A stretch of 42,561 bases of DNA. Source: Zopfochytrium polystomum. Lineage: Eukaryota; Chytridiomycota; Chytridiomycetes; Chytridiales; Chytridiaceae. Position numbers and translations under genes: made by a program. The notes under the pieces were generated by a model, which did no database searches, was not told where the DNA came from, and saw only the letters and a program-made list of their open reading frames with translations. This document shows, in pieces, positions 1-10,418 of this stretch. Location of the stretch: positions 1 to 42,561 of the forward strand of contig JAIVFJ010000426.1 in assembly GCA_025765615.1 (NCBI GenBank), read 5' to 3'. How positions within the stretch are numbered: position 1 is the first letter of the stretch; the number at the start of each line of letters is the position of its first letter.

Positions 1-32
1 CGGCGGCATTTGGCGATTCGGTTTCCGGTGCC

Positions 33-1128
33 TCACTGGCTTTTTTGGGGTCCTCGGTCGGAACTTGGGCTGTGGAATCTGAGGGTACCGATCGCTGCGG
101 CTGCTGCGTGTTCTTTCGGTTCACAGGTAGCATCCGTAACTGGAGCACCCTTGGTCGCCGCGCTTTCAATATGCCCGTTGTCTGGCTCTGCCGATGCAGT
201 TTCTTTTTCCTGAGCCATCGGCTCCACAAGTGGCTCAGCTTTGATATCCGTCGCTGCTGTTTCTGTCGTCGTCGAAATGTCAGCCGCCTTTTCTGATTCA
301 GCAGCGCTCGCGACACTGCGACCACGAATGCGTCGGCGCTTCGGCGGTTTTTCCGGCGTCGGAGGTTTCACCGTCTCCGCCTCTGCAGGTTTCTCCGTCT
401 TGTGCTGCTTTTCCGCTTTCGACGCCGTTTTCCCTTTCTGCGTTTTGGCCGGCAGAGTTTTCCTCGCGGCGACCGGGATCGCTGGGGCGGAGGAAGCTTC
501 AGAAGGTGTCGACAGTCCTCCGGTGGAGATAGCAGCCGCCTCGGCCGTGCGCCGTCTCGTCGCGTACCGCGCGTTCGTGGGAGGTATCTCAGAGACCAGC
601 TCCCCAAACGGATTGTCAAGCTGCAAGCCGTCACGTCGGAAGCGGCGGTTCCGGAGCTCCTTCTTCGCTACGACAGGAGAACTGGCCTCCGCAGCGGCGG
701 CTGCGTCTTCGGTGAGGGCAGACGAATGGTTGGCCGGCTCGGTATGCGCTGGGGGTAGCCGGTGGCGCAACCACTGGTGACTCTGATTCGCGACTGGAAG
801 GCACGTCGGAGATCTTGTCGGCCGCGATGCTCCTTTTTCTGGGAATCTGCGTCACGGTGGTGAGGTCTGCCAGCGACTTCCTGTAGAATGCGGCGGGGTC
901 GGCGACCGCGGAGGTAGGCGGCCGTGGACCGGTATTGCTGCTGACCGTGGCTTTCGTGGGCGTCATCTTTTGCGAGTCCAAAGCCGTACTTTCGTCGCCG
1001 GGGCCGATCGAATCGTCGCACACGAGTTTCGCGCCTTGGGCGTGCTGCGCTTCCGCCATTTTGGTGAGCTGTTCGACCTTTCGGACGTTTTGGTGTCTGT
1101 GTGGCCCCAGAAGATGACATGTCAGCAT
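33..1128 (-). CDS. Unrecognised low-complexity basic protein, reading frame broken once
   Basis: I do not recognise a family. The reading frame starts at an ATG at 1128 (or the in-frame ATG at 1059) and runs as a Ser/Thr/Pro/Ala-rich protein to about 760. It then continues in a second frame to a TGA at 33-35. The second part holds a short ordered-looking stretch (DGLQLDNPFGELVSEIPP) followed by Lys/Pro/Glu-rich sequence and a basic patch (KPPKRRRIRGR) that could be a nuclear localisation signal. The two frames join cleanly if one base is removed from the G run at 751-755; I found no GT-AG intron that joins them. This is either a 1-base assembly insertion or a true frameshift. A long A tract lies just upstream of the start. 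The protein is probably disordered; its function is unknown. Confidence 0.45.
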
Positions 1129-1155
1129 GGGCGAAAATCGAACATTCGTCAACAG

Positions 1156-1188
1156 AAAAAAAAAAAGAAAAAAAAAAAAAAAAAAAAA
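1156..1188. repeat. A tract (33 bases, one G)
   Basis: The run is nearly pure A with a single G at 1167. It sits about 30 bases upstream of the minus-strand gene start at 1128, where it reads as a T tract. A nucleosome-excluding promoter tract is the simplest reading. I found no target-site duplication that would make it a retroelement tail. Confidence 0.6.
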
Positions 1189-1671
1189 GAACCAACCAAT
1201 GGAAGACAGAAGGATCGATTGATTGATTGGATGGGCAAACAATCAACTTCTTCTGTCACCTGCAGCCGCTGGTGACTGAGAGAGAGGGAGTAATGGCGGG
1301 GAATTAGCAACGGTGCATCAGAAAGGTAAGGCCGGGTGCGAGGGCGAAATGCGGGTGCGATCGGCACCCAACCTCGCTCCGACGGCGCTCGACGCCAAGC
1401 ACAGTACCGCCTACAACCACGAACAACTTGTAGGAGGAGAGAAACACGAGAATAAAGGAGAAATCACCGCTCCACCCAACAACCGGCAAAGCCGCTTGCT
1501 CAACTCCGTAACCTTCCTTCCCTCAACCGCCGCGCAACATCGGAGTTCTGCACCATGCGTATCAATGGCTGAGCCACTGGGACACAAGGCGCTGAACGAC
1601 ACACAAGGACGATGGATGCCGTCGTTTGCGGCCGGGGCCGATTCCATTTCATCCTCATCCAAGAGGCGAGG

Positions 1672-1698
1672 GGGGAGCGCCGCGACGCGGCGCTCCCC
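1672..1698. repeat. Perfect 13-bp inverted repeat with a 1-base centre
   Basis: GGGGAGCGCCGCG at 1672-1684 is followed by a single A and then its exact reverse complement at 1686-1698. The arms are 85% G+C, so it could extrude as a very stable hairpin or bind a dimeric factor. No T run follows, and a terminator of bacterial type is not expected in this genome. Confidence 0.85.
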
Positions 1699-3546
1699 GT
1701 CGTTGCTTTGGATGTGCCCTCCGGTAAAGGAATGATGTGAAAAAAGGCCTGGACTTACGCTGATGGGACCATCGCAGGCGAGGGAAATAAAAACGGAGAT
1801 TCACTAACCTTTAATTTTGCGCTGCCAACAGAGAGAATCGGATTTGAGCTAGTTGTGTGTCTTTCTGGGGGGACGGGAGAGATGGAATATGCTGAGACAG
1901 GCTTGTACACCGTGCGAGACCAGACGGTCAGCGGTGTGTCTGATGGGGGGGTCTGTGAGACGCCGGCGAGGCGTAGGTGGGACGCGGCCTTCACGGCAAG
2001 GGCAAGGAGGAGGAGCGCGCGATGCGGGTTCGTTTGCGGGAATGAGACAGGCACAGGCAGAGGGAGGAAAGGCAGGCAGACAGACAGGTGCAGGCGGGAA
2101 AAATCAAAAAATTTTTCTTTGCTCTAGCTTTTCTAGTGAGTGGTTGTGAGTGAGCCAATGAGAACCAAGGCAAGCTTAGCGAGCGAGAGCGAGGCTGCGC
2201 GCTGCGGACTAGCCCCCTCACTCATCGCCAGACTGGTCGCAAGATCTGGCTGATTATTGCATCGCCCTTGCTGAAATGGGTGTGGAAGAGGGGGTGGAAA
2301 ACATCGATTGAGTTGCGCCTGAAGAGGATCACCAGAGATTGTGTGTGCGTGGGACCATTTGCGGATTGTCCTGCATCCCTAGAGCAGGGTATGGAGGTTG
2401 CCGCGGAAGAGAAGCAGATCCGAAATATGCTGAAGCGATGGGAGAGGGTCGAAGTTTCTTAGGAAGGAGAAGGCGTTGTTGCAAAGCCACAAGTCGCTCA
2501 CGAATTACGCGAGATCGGGGTTTACTTTGAACGCTATGAGAGCTCCTTGTATCCCATTCTTCGATGTTGCGTCATCGCAGGGTGGGAGGAGAAGGATGAT
2601 TGATTGACGCTCGCTCAGGAGCGCAGCATATATTGGCTCTTCGGGCGATTGACGTGCCTGTTGCAGCCGTCAATAACCATTTTAAGCCAATGAGGAAGCA
2701 GCGGACGATGGACGGTAGGCACGATGAGGATGGACAGCCGAGTGCGCCAGTGTGGCTCCAGATTTATCCAACCCAGCTGCTTTTTTCGCCTGAAACCGTG
2801 ATCGGTTCTTGAGCACTCGGTGGACGCCTTCCTGATGCTGATAGGACTGGGAACTTGCATTGCTCAGAAGTAGGAGGAGAATTCGAGGCAGTTCGTGTTG
2901 TACCGCATGCAGCATCACATGCCAAAATGGATCCAATGGACAGCAGCAAGTTTACTGAGAATACACAAATGCTTTGATGCCTCTGACATCGCACTGTGTA
3001 GAAGAAGATGGATTGCGCTGCTCTAGCTTTGGCTAAAGGTTTGCGTTCCAATCAGGTTGGCTTGCCCAGCCGCAACAATGGAAGCTATGCTTAATGGGCG
3101 ACGTCGAGGACTCCGCGTAAGGGAATGATCTAAACGTAAGTAGTGATTTTCAGTCCCATCATATTAAGAACTACTGATTTGGTGAGGGACTCGTGAATGG
3201 ATCGCTTCAACGATACCATGCGATGCAACAGCTTTCCATTAATTACCGTAACTACATGGGAACACAACTGCTTTTGAATGCGTCTGACCTGTTGGATCGT
3301 TCTGGAATGGAAAGGCCGATCACCTTTGGCACTAGTAACAACAACAGTGGTCTGACCGTCCGACGTTCGCACTCAGCTCAGCATTTGACAGTCTCCTGGA
3401 GGGTTTTCAACCCCAGACCCTCACATCGCCAAGGCGGCTGCTGTTGACTTTTAGACTTTTAGACCTTTTTCTCGGCTCCATTTCCTCTCACGTGTTTGTC
3501 CATGATCTCCCTCTCTTTTTATGCTGATATTTTCAAGTCACACACA

Positions 3547-3651
3547 GTGTGGGAGAATTTTTGTCTCGTTCGCGAGGTTTGTGACGCCCCTGATGTCCCT
3601 CTCTCGTCTTCCTTCCTCAACGTATGTGGGAGAATCTTCATCTCATTCGCG
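3547..3651. repeat. Imperfect tandem direct repeat, period about 77
   Basis: A segment of about 28 bases beginning GTGTGGGAGAATTTTTGTC at 3547 recurs with several mismatches at about 3623-3651 (TATGTGGGAGAATCTTCATC). Shorter similarity upstream of each copy (GATCTCCCTCTC and GATGTCCCTCTC) suggests an old tandem duplication of the whole unit. Confidence 0.5.
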
Positions 3652-3845
3652 TGTGCAGCTCCCTCAGATTTTCAACAGCTGCGAATGCGATCAAAAGTCA
3701 GTACTTCAGAGGTGACATCTTCAGCGAAAGCAGGGTTGACGGTCCCACCCGATGAGGTCTCTGTTTTGTTTTGGTGCCACCGCGAAGATCCTCCACACCA
3801 AAACACGTGATCATAACGATCGGGGCCCCCCCCAACACCCCATCC

Positions 3846-4377
3846 TCATAGGTCGTTGCCAGATCCCGCGGCATCCGACCCGCTCCCGCCCTCGCTCTCC
3901 TCCGCGGCACCGCCACGCGCCGCTCGACGCGCTCGCCGCACCCGACGCGCCTGCGCGCTGATTTCGGACTTAGGCTTGCCGACGTTCGCCTTGTCGTACG
4001 GGCAGTGCCTGCCGTCAATCGCTTGTTTTAGTCAATTGTTTTTACCGGAAGCCCAGCCAAAAACTTACCGGCAAGCGTTCCCGCAACAGTAGCCTCGATC
4101 CAGATGCGACTTCGAGGTGAACACGGTGTACCTAACGAGTGGGCAGGTGGGCCAGCATCGTTCAGTCGGTAGTTGTGGGGGTCGAGACAAACAAACGCCC
4201 AACTCACCTGGTCGCGGGATCCTTGTACGTCGCCTCCCCTCGCTCGACAGCTTCCGCGTGCACCCGAGCCCATGGCGGCTGCACGATCGCTGGCGGTTCC
4301 TTTGGCGGCGGCGTGCGGGTATCTTCGACGTCGTCGAGTTGGGGCGTTTTGGACCGTGCGGTTGTAGGATCGCTCAT
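3846..4377 (-). CDS. DUF5522-type small cysteine-motif protein
   Basis: Three exons: 4208-4377, 4069-4131 and 3846-4008. All introns are GT-AG (donors GTGAGT and GTAAGT) and the phases agree, giving 131 residues. The N-terminal half is Pro/Thr-rich. The recognisable core begins with AVERGEATYKDPAT near residues 43-56. It continues through YTVFTSKSHLDRGYCCGN to ACRHCPYDK, the Cys-Cys...Cys...His-Cys-Pro pattern of the small eukaryotic DUF5522 family. The C-terminal tail is Arg/Ala/Gly-rich and low-complexity. The biochemical role of the family is not established to my knowledge; a bound metal is plausible from the cysteines. The start at 4377 is the first ATG that leads directly into the conserved frame. 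The LINE insertion begins about 320 bases upstream and may have separated this gene from part of its promoter. Confidence 0.85.
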
Positions 4378-4681
4378 TTCGATGATGGTGAAGGTGGAAG
4401 AGGTTGGGTGCGATCGGATACGGATGTGGTGAAATGATGAGAAGGCAAGGGACTGTATCGGGTGGGCGACGAAGCGAGTTGATCGATTCCGTTGGGGAAG
4501 AGCGCGCCGGGTCAGGGTTCGGAAGAAATGCGATCGTGTTACGATCATCCAATCCCGAATGAGGTGAGTGCGTTTTATTCTTGACATGGCGGAGTTTAAT
4601 CGACAGACCCTTTCCCGATCTTTCCGTCCAAGTGTAGAGGAGATGAGCTCAACATTGAAACGGCAACGAAAAGGAAGATTG
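4378..4681. other. Upstream region of the DUF5522 gene, left flank of the LINE
   Basis: About 300 bases lie between the gene start and the target-site duplication. On the minus strand an open frame extends through it, but its composition looks like untranslated leader. I see no recognisable promoter element. Confidence 0.4.
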
Positions 4682-4694
4682 CCTTGGATGACCC

Positions 4695-4698
<4 letters not shown>
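4682..4698. repeat. Target-site duplication, left copy
   Basis: CCTTGGATGACCCATCC lies directly beside the poly(T) run (the element's poly(A) tail on the minus strand). The identical 17 bases recur at 12139-12155, beside the element's 5' end. The exact match fixes both ends of the LINE. Confidence 0.95.
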
Positions 4699-4731
<33 letters not shown>

Positions 4732-5029
4732 TATTCCACGCAGCCAGAAGCTGCGTGACGGGAAGAGTGAAATGCCACGCAGGTATGGCAGGGAGCCAAG
4801 AACCTTGACAGAACCAAGCGTGTCTCCACGCACAGGCCACCCTAGCCGTTAACGCTACCAGGAAACAAACAACAAGAAAAGAAGCAACAACAACCAAGGA
4901 AGAGAAAAGAGAAGAATAAGGTGGGCCGAGGCCCTGCGGAGAGTGTCCAGTGGACAGCGGAGAGGGTGGTGAGCGGAGGGCAAATGGGAAATGGCAACAC
5001 TGCGGAAAATGTGAGCAGGGAGGAGATCC

Positions 5030-8000
5030 TCAGGGGACGTCAGGGGGTTCAGGATTGCGATAACGCGGAAGCGCTTGTCGCGGAGGAGGCTGGGGAATCA
5101 CAACAGTCCGGCGAATCCATAGGGTGCCGAGGGTGGGGCGGAGTAACCTGAGGTAGTGTTGCCGCCAGGCTAGGATGCCCTTGCGTGAGAGGAGCCAGTC
5201 CGGAGGGCAATTGTTGTTGAAATGAAAGCGACCGCATGTGTTGCATTGAGGGGTGCGAGGCTGTCGCTGTCGCCGGGCGGGAGGCTGATGAGGAGGAGGG
5301 GATGCGGAGGGTCTGGGTGAGACCCGGGGAGTGGAAGGAAGGGAGGAGGGGGGAGTGGATGGTTGTGGAGAAGCGGGGGGTGCGGCAGGAGGCAACGCAG
5401 GAGGTGGCGAAGGGGAGGAGGGTGGGGTGGGGGAACGGGGTGGACGCTGGTGGCGCTTGTCAGAAGGCGAGATGCCGTGGTCACGCTCCCAGAGAATGGT
5501 CTCGTCGCAGCGAGGGCGCCAGATGAGCCGGTGGACGTCGAGCAGAAAGTCGTGAAAAATGCGCACTAGGGCAGTAACAACATCGGCAGCGGGGAAAGAC
5601 TCGTGGTGGTAGAGAGTGTCGTAAAAGGACTGAGGAATAATGCCACGAAGAAGGGTGAGGAAGTTGAGAGGTGCGTTGGCAGAGGAGGAAAATTCCGGGA
5701 GAGTGAGCCAAAAGGGGGCGGTCAGGTGAGGGGTGGGTGGTCGGTCACTGGAAGGGGAGCAAGCCGCTAAAGCAGAGGCAAGAGAGTTTTTAACAGCAAG
5801 GAGGGCGTCTTGAGCAACAGGGCAGAGGAAAATGTGGGAGAAGTTCTCCGTGTGAGTTGAACAACGGCGGCAAAACCCATCAGGGTAGACGTTTGGGTAC
5901 CAAAGGTGAAGTCGGGATTGGGTGGGGAGGGATTCCGTAAAGAGTTGGAGGCGGAATTTGCGACGATGAGAAGCAGGAAGCGTGTCAAACAAGGAGAAGG
6001 GCGAATGCCAGTGTGAAGGACAAGGAACGTGGATTCCCACTGAACAGAAGCAAAAGTCACGAAAAGGAGAAGTAAAGGAGTAATTGGAGAGGCTGTTGTG
6101 AAGTGTGTGCCTATGGAGGCGTCGGAGTTGGCGACGAAGGTGTCCTAGGACTGCCGTGTTGCCGATAAAGGCAGTGGCGGGTAGGAGTGTTTGCGAGGTA
6201 AACGGAATGTCAATGGGTGGTGTGGTGGCGTTTAGATGGGAAGCGAGGTGGTCAGCTGCTTCGTTGCCAGCGGAACCGGAGTGTCCACGAATCCAGGCAA
6301 CTGACAGGGGGGGACCGATGCGAGTGGAGAGGGCCTGCCCAACGAGGGCTCAAAGGGAGGCCAGAGGAGAGCGGAGAAGGGAGCGGAAGGAAACGGTAAG
6401 GGGATCAATGGGAGGAGGAGGGAGGGGTCCAAGGGTGGCAAGGGAAAAGGAAGGGATGGAGTTGGTGGGGTGGGAGAAGAGACGGTTATAGGTAGTGACG
6501 ACGGAGCTGTTGTCAAGTTGAATGGTGAGGGGGGTTGGAAGATGACAGGTAGAAATCAAGGCAGAGAGGAGACCAACAAGCTCAGCAGTGGCAGAGGAGG
6601 AAGCGATGGGGGGAAGGGCAACGGCAAAGGAGAAGGGGGGTTCCAAGGAAACAACAGCAGCAGCCATGAAGCCAGTGTCACGAAGGGACCCGTCGGTATC
6701 GAGCGTGAGGGAAAGGGGGGGAATTTGAGGAGCAAAGGTTGGGATAGGGCTTGCGCAGGGAGAAGGAAGTATTGGAATTGGATAGAGGGGGTAATTGAAA
6801 GGGTTGGAAAGGCGGCGGCGGGGAGGGATATTGTAGAATTGACGTGAACGGAGGGTGGGGAGGGTCTCAAAGTGGGGGAGAAGAGAAGTGTAAAGGTTAC
6901 GGAGTCTGCGTTTGGCCCTGCTGCGGCCCTCGGAATGCTTTGGGTCTGAACGAGGTGGTAAGGAGTTGTTCAAAAAAGAAGATGTGAGAGCGCTGAAGGT
7001 CAGGAAGGAGTTGAAGACGCGTGGGCCAAGGTATATCTGAGATGGGGTGAGCTGCGAACCTGAAAAAGGGGAGGATGAGAGGAAGTAATAGAGTAATTGT
7101 TAGCAAATAAGAGGGGGATAAGAGATGCGATGAAGTGTTTAGGGGTGGAGGGGAGGGGAAAGGGATGTGTGAAGAGAGGAGTAGCCTGACAAAATGTCAC
7201 TTGGAGGTGTTGGTAAAGAATACGGGTGATGGAGCCAATCAAGGAAGGGTTGTTAAGACGGAGCTGTAAATCAACAAACATATCAGAGCAATATTCAGTG
7301 TATAGGTCGGGAACATCGTATAGGAGGTGATGATGTATAATGGAGGAGGGGAAGGAAGAACAAAGGCCAACCAGTTTTTTGAAGGCTCGACGGAGACGAG
7401 CAGTTTCATTCAGAAGGAAAGTGCGAGGGAGGATAGCAGTTTTCCAAAGAAAGCGGATGCGAGGAAGTAAGACGTTACGAAGAATGTATGAAGCAAGTTT
7501 GTCCCCCATCACCTTCCCCTGGATGGTGGTGAGGACATCAGAAATGGCAGCAGAGATCTGTTTTCGAGCAGAACTCGAACGACCATCGGCAGAGAAGAAA
7601 TTCCCGAGGTGGCGGAAGGAAACAGAGTCGGGCTGGATGGGGATTGGGGTCTGACCCCACATAATCTGTCGAGGGCTGTTGGGAGGAAGGTTGGCGGCAG
7701 AAATGAAGATTTTGCGGGTGTTCGACTCGATGCTGTTGTGGGACTGGTATTCGTGGAGGATGTCAGCCTGGTGTTGTAGATCAAGGTAAGAGCAAGAGAG
7801 GGCGTTGGTGTCGTCGACCAGGGCAAAGCCAGAAACTGAGACTGGTTGAGTGGGTGAGAGGAGGGGGGCAGGCATGGATGGGGGGGAATTAACAGAAAAA
7901 GTGATGCCGTGGGTGTGCTTGTCCAGCGCGCAAAGAACAGGGTCCCAAAAGATACGCCAGTCGAGAGGTCCTTCTAGCGAGCCTTGTTGTATCATAGTGC

Positions 8001-10330
8001 CAATAGGGAAGGTGGGGGAGGGACCGAAGGCCGTGATGACAAAGGAGCGGAAACGAGCTTGGGTGTTGACACGCATCCGGACGTAAGATTCGGGCAGTCG
8101 TATACTATACCAGGCTGAGAGCAGGCCGGCAACAGGGGCACTGTCGAAGGCTTTCTTGATATCGTTGAGGAGGAGGAAAAGCGGGGAAGAGTTTTCATGG
8201 CAGAAATCAAGGGCAGAGCGGACCAAGTGGAGAGGAGGATCAGGGTGATGAGCCAGGAAGGGCGGAAAAGTTACGGCCGCGAAGGATCTCAGGGGAAGCG
8301 GTGAGGATATGTGAAAGGCGACGAAGGCGGATGCCTTGAACTACTTTTGCTGCAAGTTCACAGAGGCTTATGGGCTGGAGGTTCGTGACGTCGCCCCCCC
8401 ATGCATCTTTCTTTGGTATGGGGAAGATGGCAGTGAGGGTCCAAGAGGAGGGAATGTTGAGGACGAGAAAGGTTCGTTGGACGAGGGAGATGAAGAGGGA
8501 GATTGCATCAGGGCCTGATGAGAGAAGGAGTTCTCGAGAGAGTTGGGAGGGGCCAGGGGCTTTGTTAGGAGCAAGGGATTCAAGGACCGAACGGCATTCT
8601 TCAAGAGAAGGGGGAAGCATAATGTGGGTGAAAGTGTGCGGAGGAATGTAAGGCTGGGGGTTCATTTCGTCGTGGAGAGGGGAGGTGGGGGGGAAGGGGT
8701 GAAGGTCCCGGGGGCGAAACCAATGTTCCACCTGCTCGCTGCAAAGACGTGGGACGTTGGCGGGGTCGTACTCAATTTCAGGACCCTCTGGGGTCTCCTG
8801 CCAAGATGTGATCAATGCTGGAGTTAGACCGTTTGCGGTTGAGGATGTTGTTGAGGACGTTGCGGATCCTGCCGGTGGAGAACAAATCCTGGCGACGGTC
8901 AATGGCAGTAGCAATGTCAGCACGTTTAAGTGAGGCTGCCGCGGAAAGCTGTGCACGGTAGACTGCTTTGCAAAGTCGTTGCAGGAGGGGGAGCGCGTCG
9001 TTGGTGAAGGAAGTAGCCGATGTAATGGAGCTGGTGAAGCGAGCAAAGAGAAGGCACAAATCATCACGAACAGGGAGGCATTCCACGAGGTGGGTAGGGG
9101 AGGAAGAGCGCCAAGAAAGGAGTGTAGAGGGAGGGTACCACGGTGTAGTTGTTTCCAAAGGTCCTGAAGTTTCTTCCGAGCCTCAATGTAAGGGGCGAGG
9201 CGTTGGTCAGTCTTTGCTGGAGTTGTGGACGAGCCGGAGCAAGGGAGACAGCGTCGGGCGGCGCTGGCGACGAGCTCATGGAGGGAGGAAGAAATGGTGT
9301 CCAGGGATTGGGTGTATAGGAAGGAGCGACCAATGGAGGGATATTCGAAGGGAAGGGAGGGTTGGGTAAGAAAGGTTTGTTCGGCGGGGGTAAGCGTGGA
9401 ATCCAAGGCGGCGAGGTCAGCTTGGAGAGGTGGGAGAGCGGCTGACACTGCGTTGATAAATTGGCGTTTCTGGTCCTCAGAGGCCTGTGAAGGGCAGGGA
9501 ATGCGTCGCCGAATGGGGGTAAAGGAGAAAGTAGTGTATGGACAGAGGGCAAGGATGATGTAACAGGGAAGGTGGTCGGAGATGTCAGAGAGATGGGGGA
9601 AGTCAATGGGTGTAGCAATATGAGCAGAGGCAAGATGGTGGAGAAAAGTGTCGGATAGCCAAATGGCGTCGAGGCGAGAGCAGTAAGGAGAGTTGGTGGA
9701 GGAGTGGGAGTAAACAGAGAGGTTGGGATGAACGGTGCGAAAGGTGTCAGAGAGGCCACAAGCAGAGAGAGTAGGTAGGAAACCACGGCGAGAGGGGGGG
9801 ATAGGAGCTGCTGTGTTATGGTCGAGGGGAGAAAGGAGTGCATTCCAGTCACCAAACCAATAAGCTGGGTGAGGTTGGGCAGAGTCATGGTTGAGGAGGT
9901 TGGTGCACCACTCTTGAAGAGGAGCAGTTTCAGGGGACTGTCGCGAGGCAGGCCAGTAGACAGAACGAAGGAAAAGGCGGCGGCGATGAAATGAAAGGGT
10001 GATGGCAAGGCCCCTGCTGGAGTGACGAATGGTGTTGATGACGTGTCGATGGAAGGAGGATGTCAAGATGAAGCCAACGCCAGAGTGTTTTGAGGTGGAG
10101 GCGTCGGTGAATATGCCAATGTAGTTATTTGCTGCGTGTTGGCGGACGGCGTGTGTGGCGTGAGCGGCAGTGCAACCAGTTTCTTGGATCGCAAGAATGG
10201 AAGTGCCTGTAGATTTCATCCAGCTTAGGATGGAGGAGCATTTGGCGACAAAGTTTCGGCCCACGTTCCAAGTGGCAAAGCGAGGGGGTGGAGGGGGAGG
10301 CGGGCCCAAGTTTGGAGAGGGAGGTGGCAT
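5030..10330 (-). pseudogene. LINE ORF2: endonuclease, reverse transcriptase, RNase H (broken)
   Basis: Translation starts at an ATG at 10330 (MPPPSPNLG). The endonuclease domain (about 10280-9560) keeps ATWNVG, the Gln-Glu-Thr motif, VYWP, GDWN, SRLDAIW and SDHLPC, so its active site looks intact. The reverse transcriptase (about 8600-7500) shows NKAPGPSQL, IFPIPKK, the NDIKKAFDS aspartate and ALVDDTNAL with its double Asp. RNase H (about 6710-6230) shows LDTDGSL, ATAELVGLL, LDNSSVV and HSGSAGNEAAD. The C-terminus is Pro/Ser-rich and carries a CNTCGRFHFNNNC knuckle at about 5208-5246. Breaks: a pair of compensating frameshifts near 9115 and 8795, a 1-base insertion near 8260, a shift near 7005 and an in-frame TGA at 6347-6349 in the RNase H. 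The catalytic residues survive but the protein cannot be made whole. Confidence 0.9.
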
Positions 10331-10360
10331 TGGTAATGGATATGTCTTGTATATATAAAT

Positions 10361-10361
<1 letters not shown>

Positions 10362-10404
<43 letters not shown>
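10362..10404 (-). repeat. 43-base A tract between LINE ORF1 and ORF2
   Basis: On the element's coding strand a pure run of 43 A lies 14 bases after the ORF1 stop and about 32 bases before the ORF2 ATG. It is longer than the element's own 31-base 3' tail. Because the target-site duplications enclose the whole element, it is internal and not the end of a separate insertion at this site. Confidence 0.9.
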
Positions 10405-10413
<9 letters not shown>

Positions 10414-10418
10414 TGTAG

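Larger units (their letters stand above)
1190..3845. other. Gene-poor interval
   Basis: No open frame here has convincing protein-like composition, recognisable domains or splice signals. The longest, a plus-strand frame at 1313-1735, is low-complexity and contains the palindrome at 1672-1698. The interval contains that palindrome and a weak direct repeat near 3547-3651. It also holds a C run near 3825-3835, downstream of the minus-strand gene at 3846. Otherwise I see nothing in it. Confidence 0.5.

Noticed and set aside
1313..1735. A 140-residue plus-strand open frame
   Set aside because: Low-complexity composition with no family match. It passes straight through the palindrome, and minus-strand frames there are equally open.
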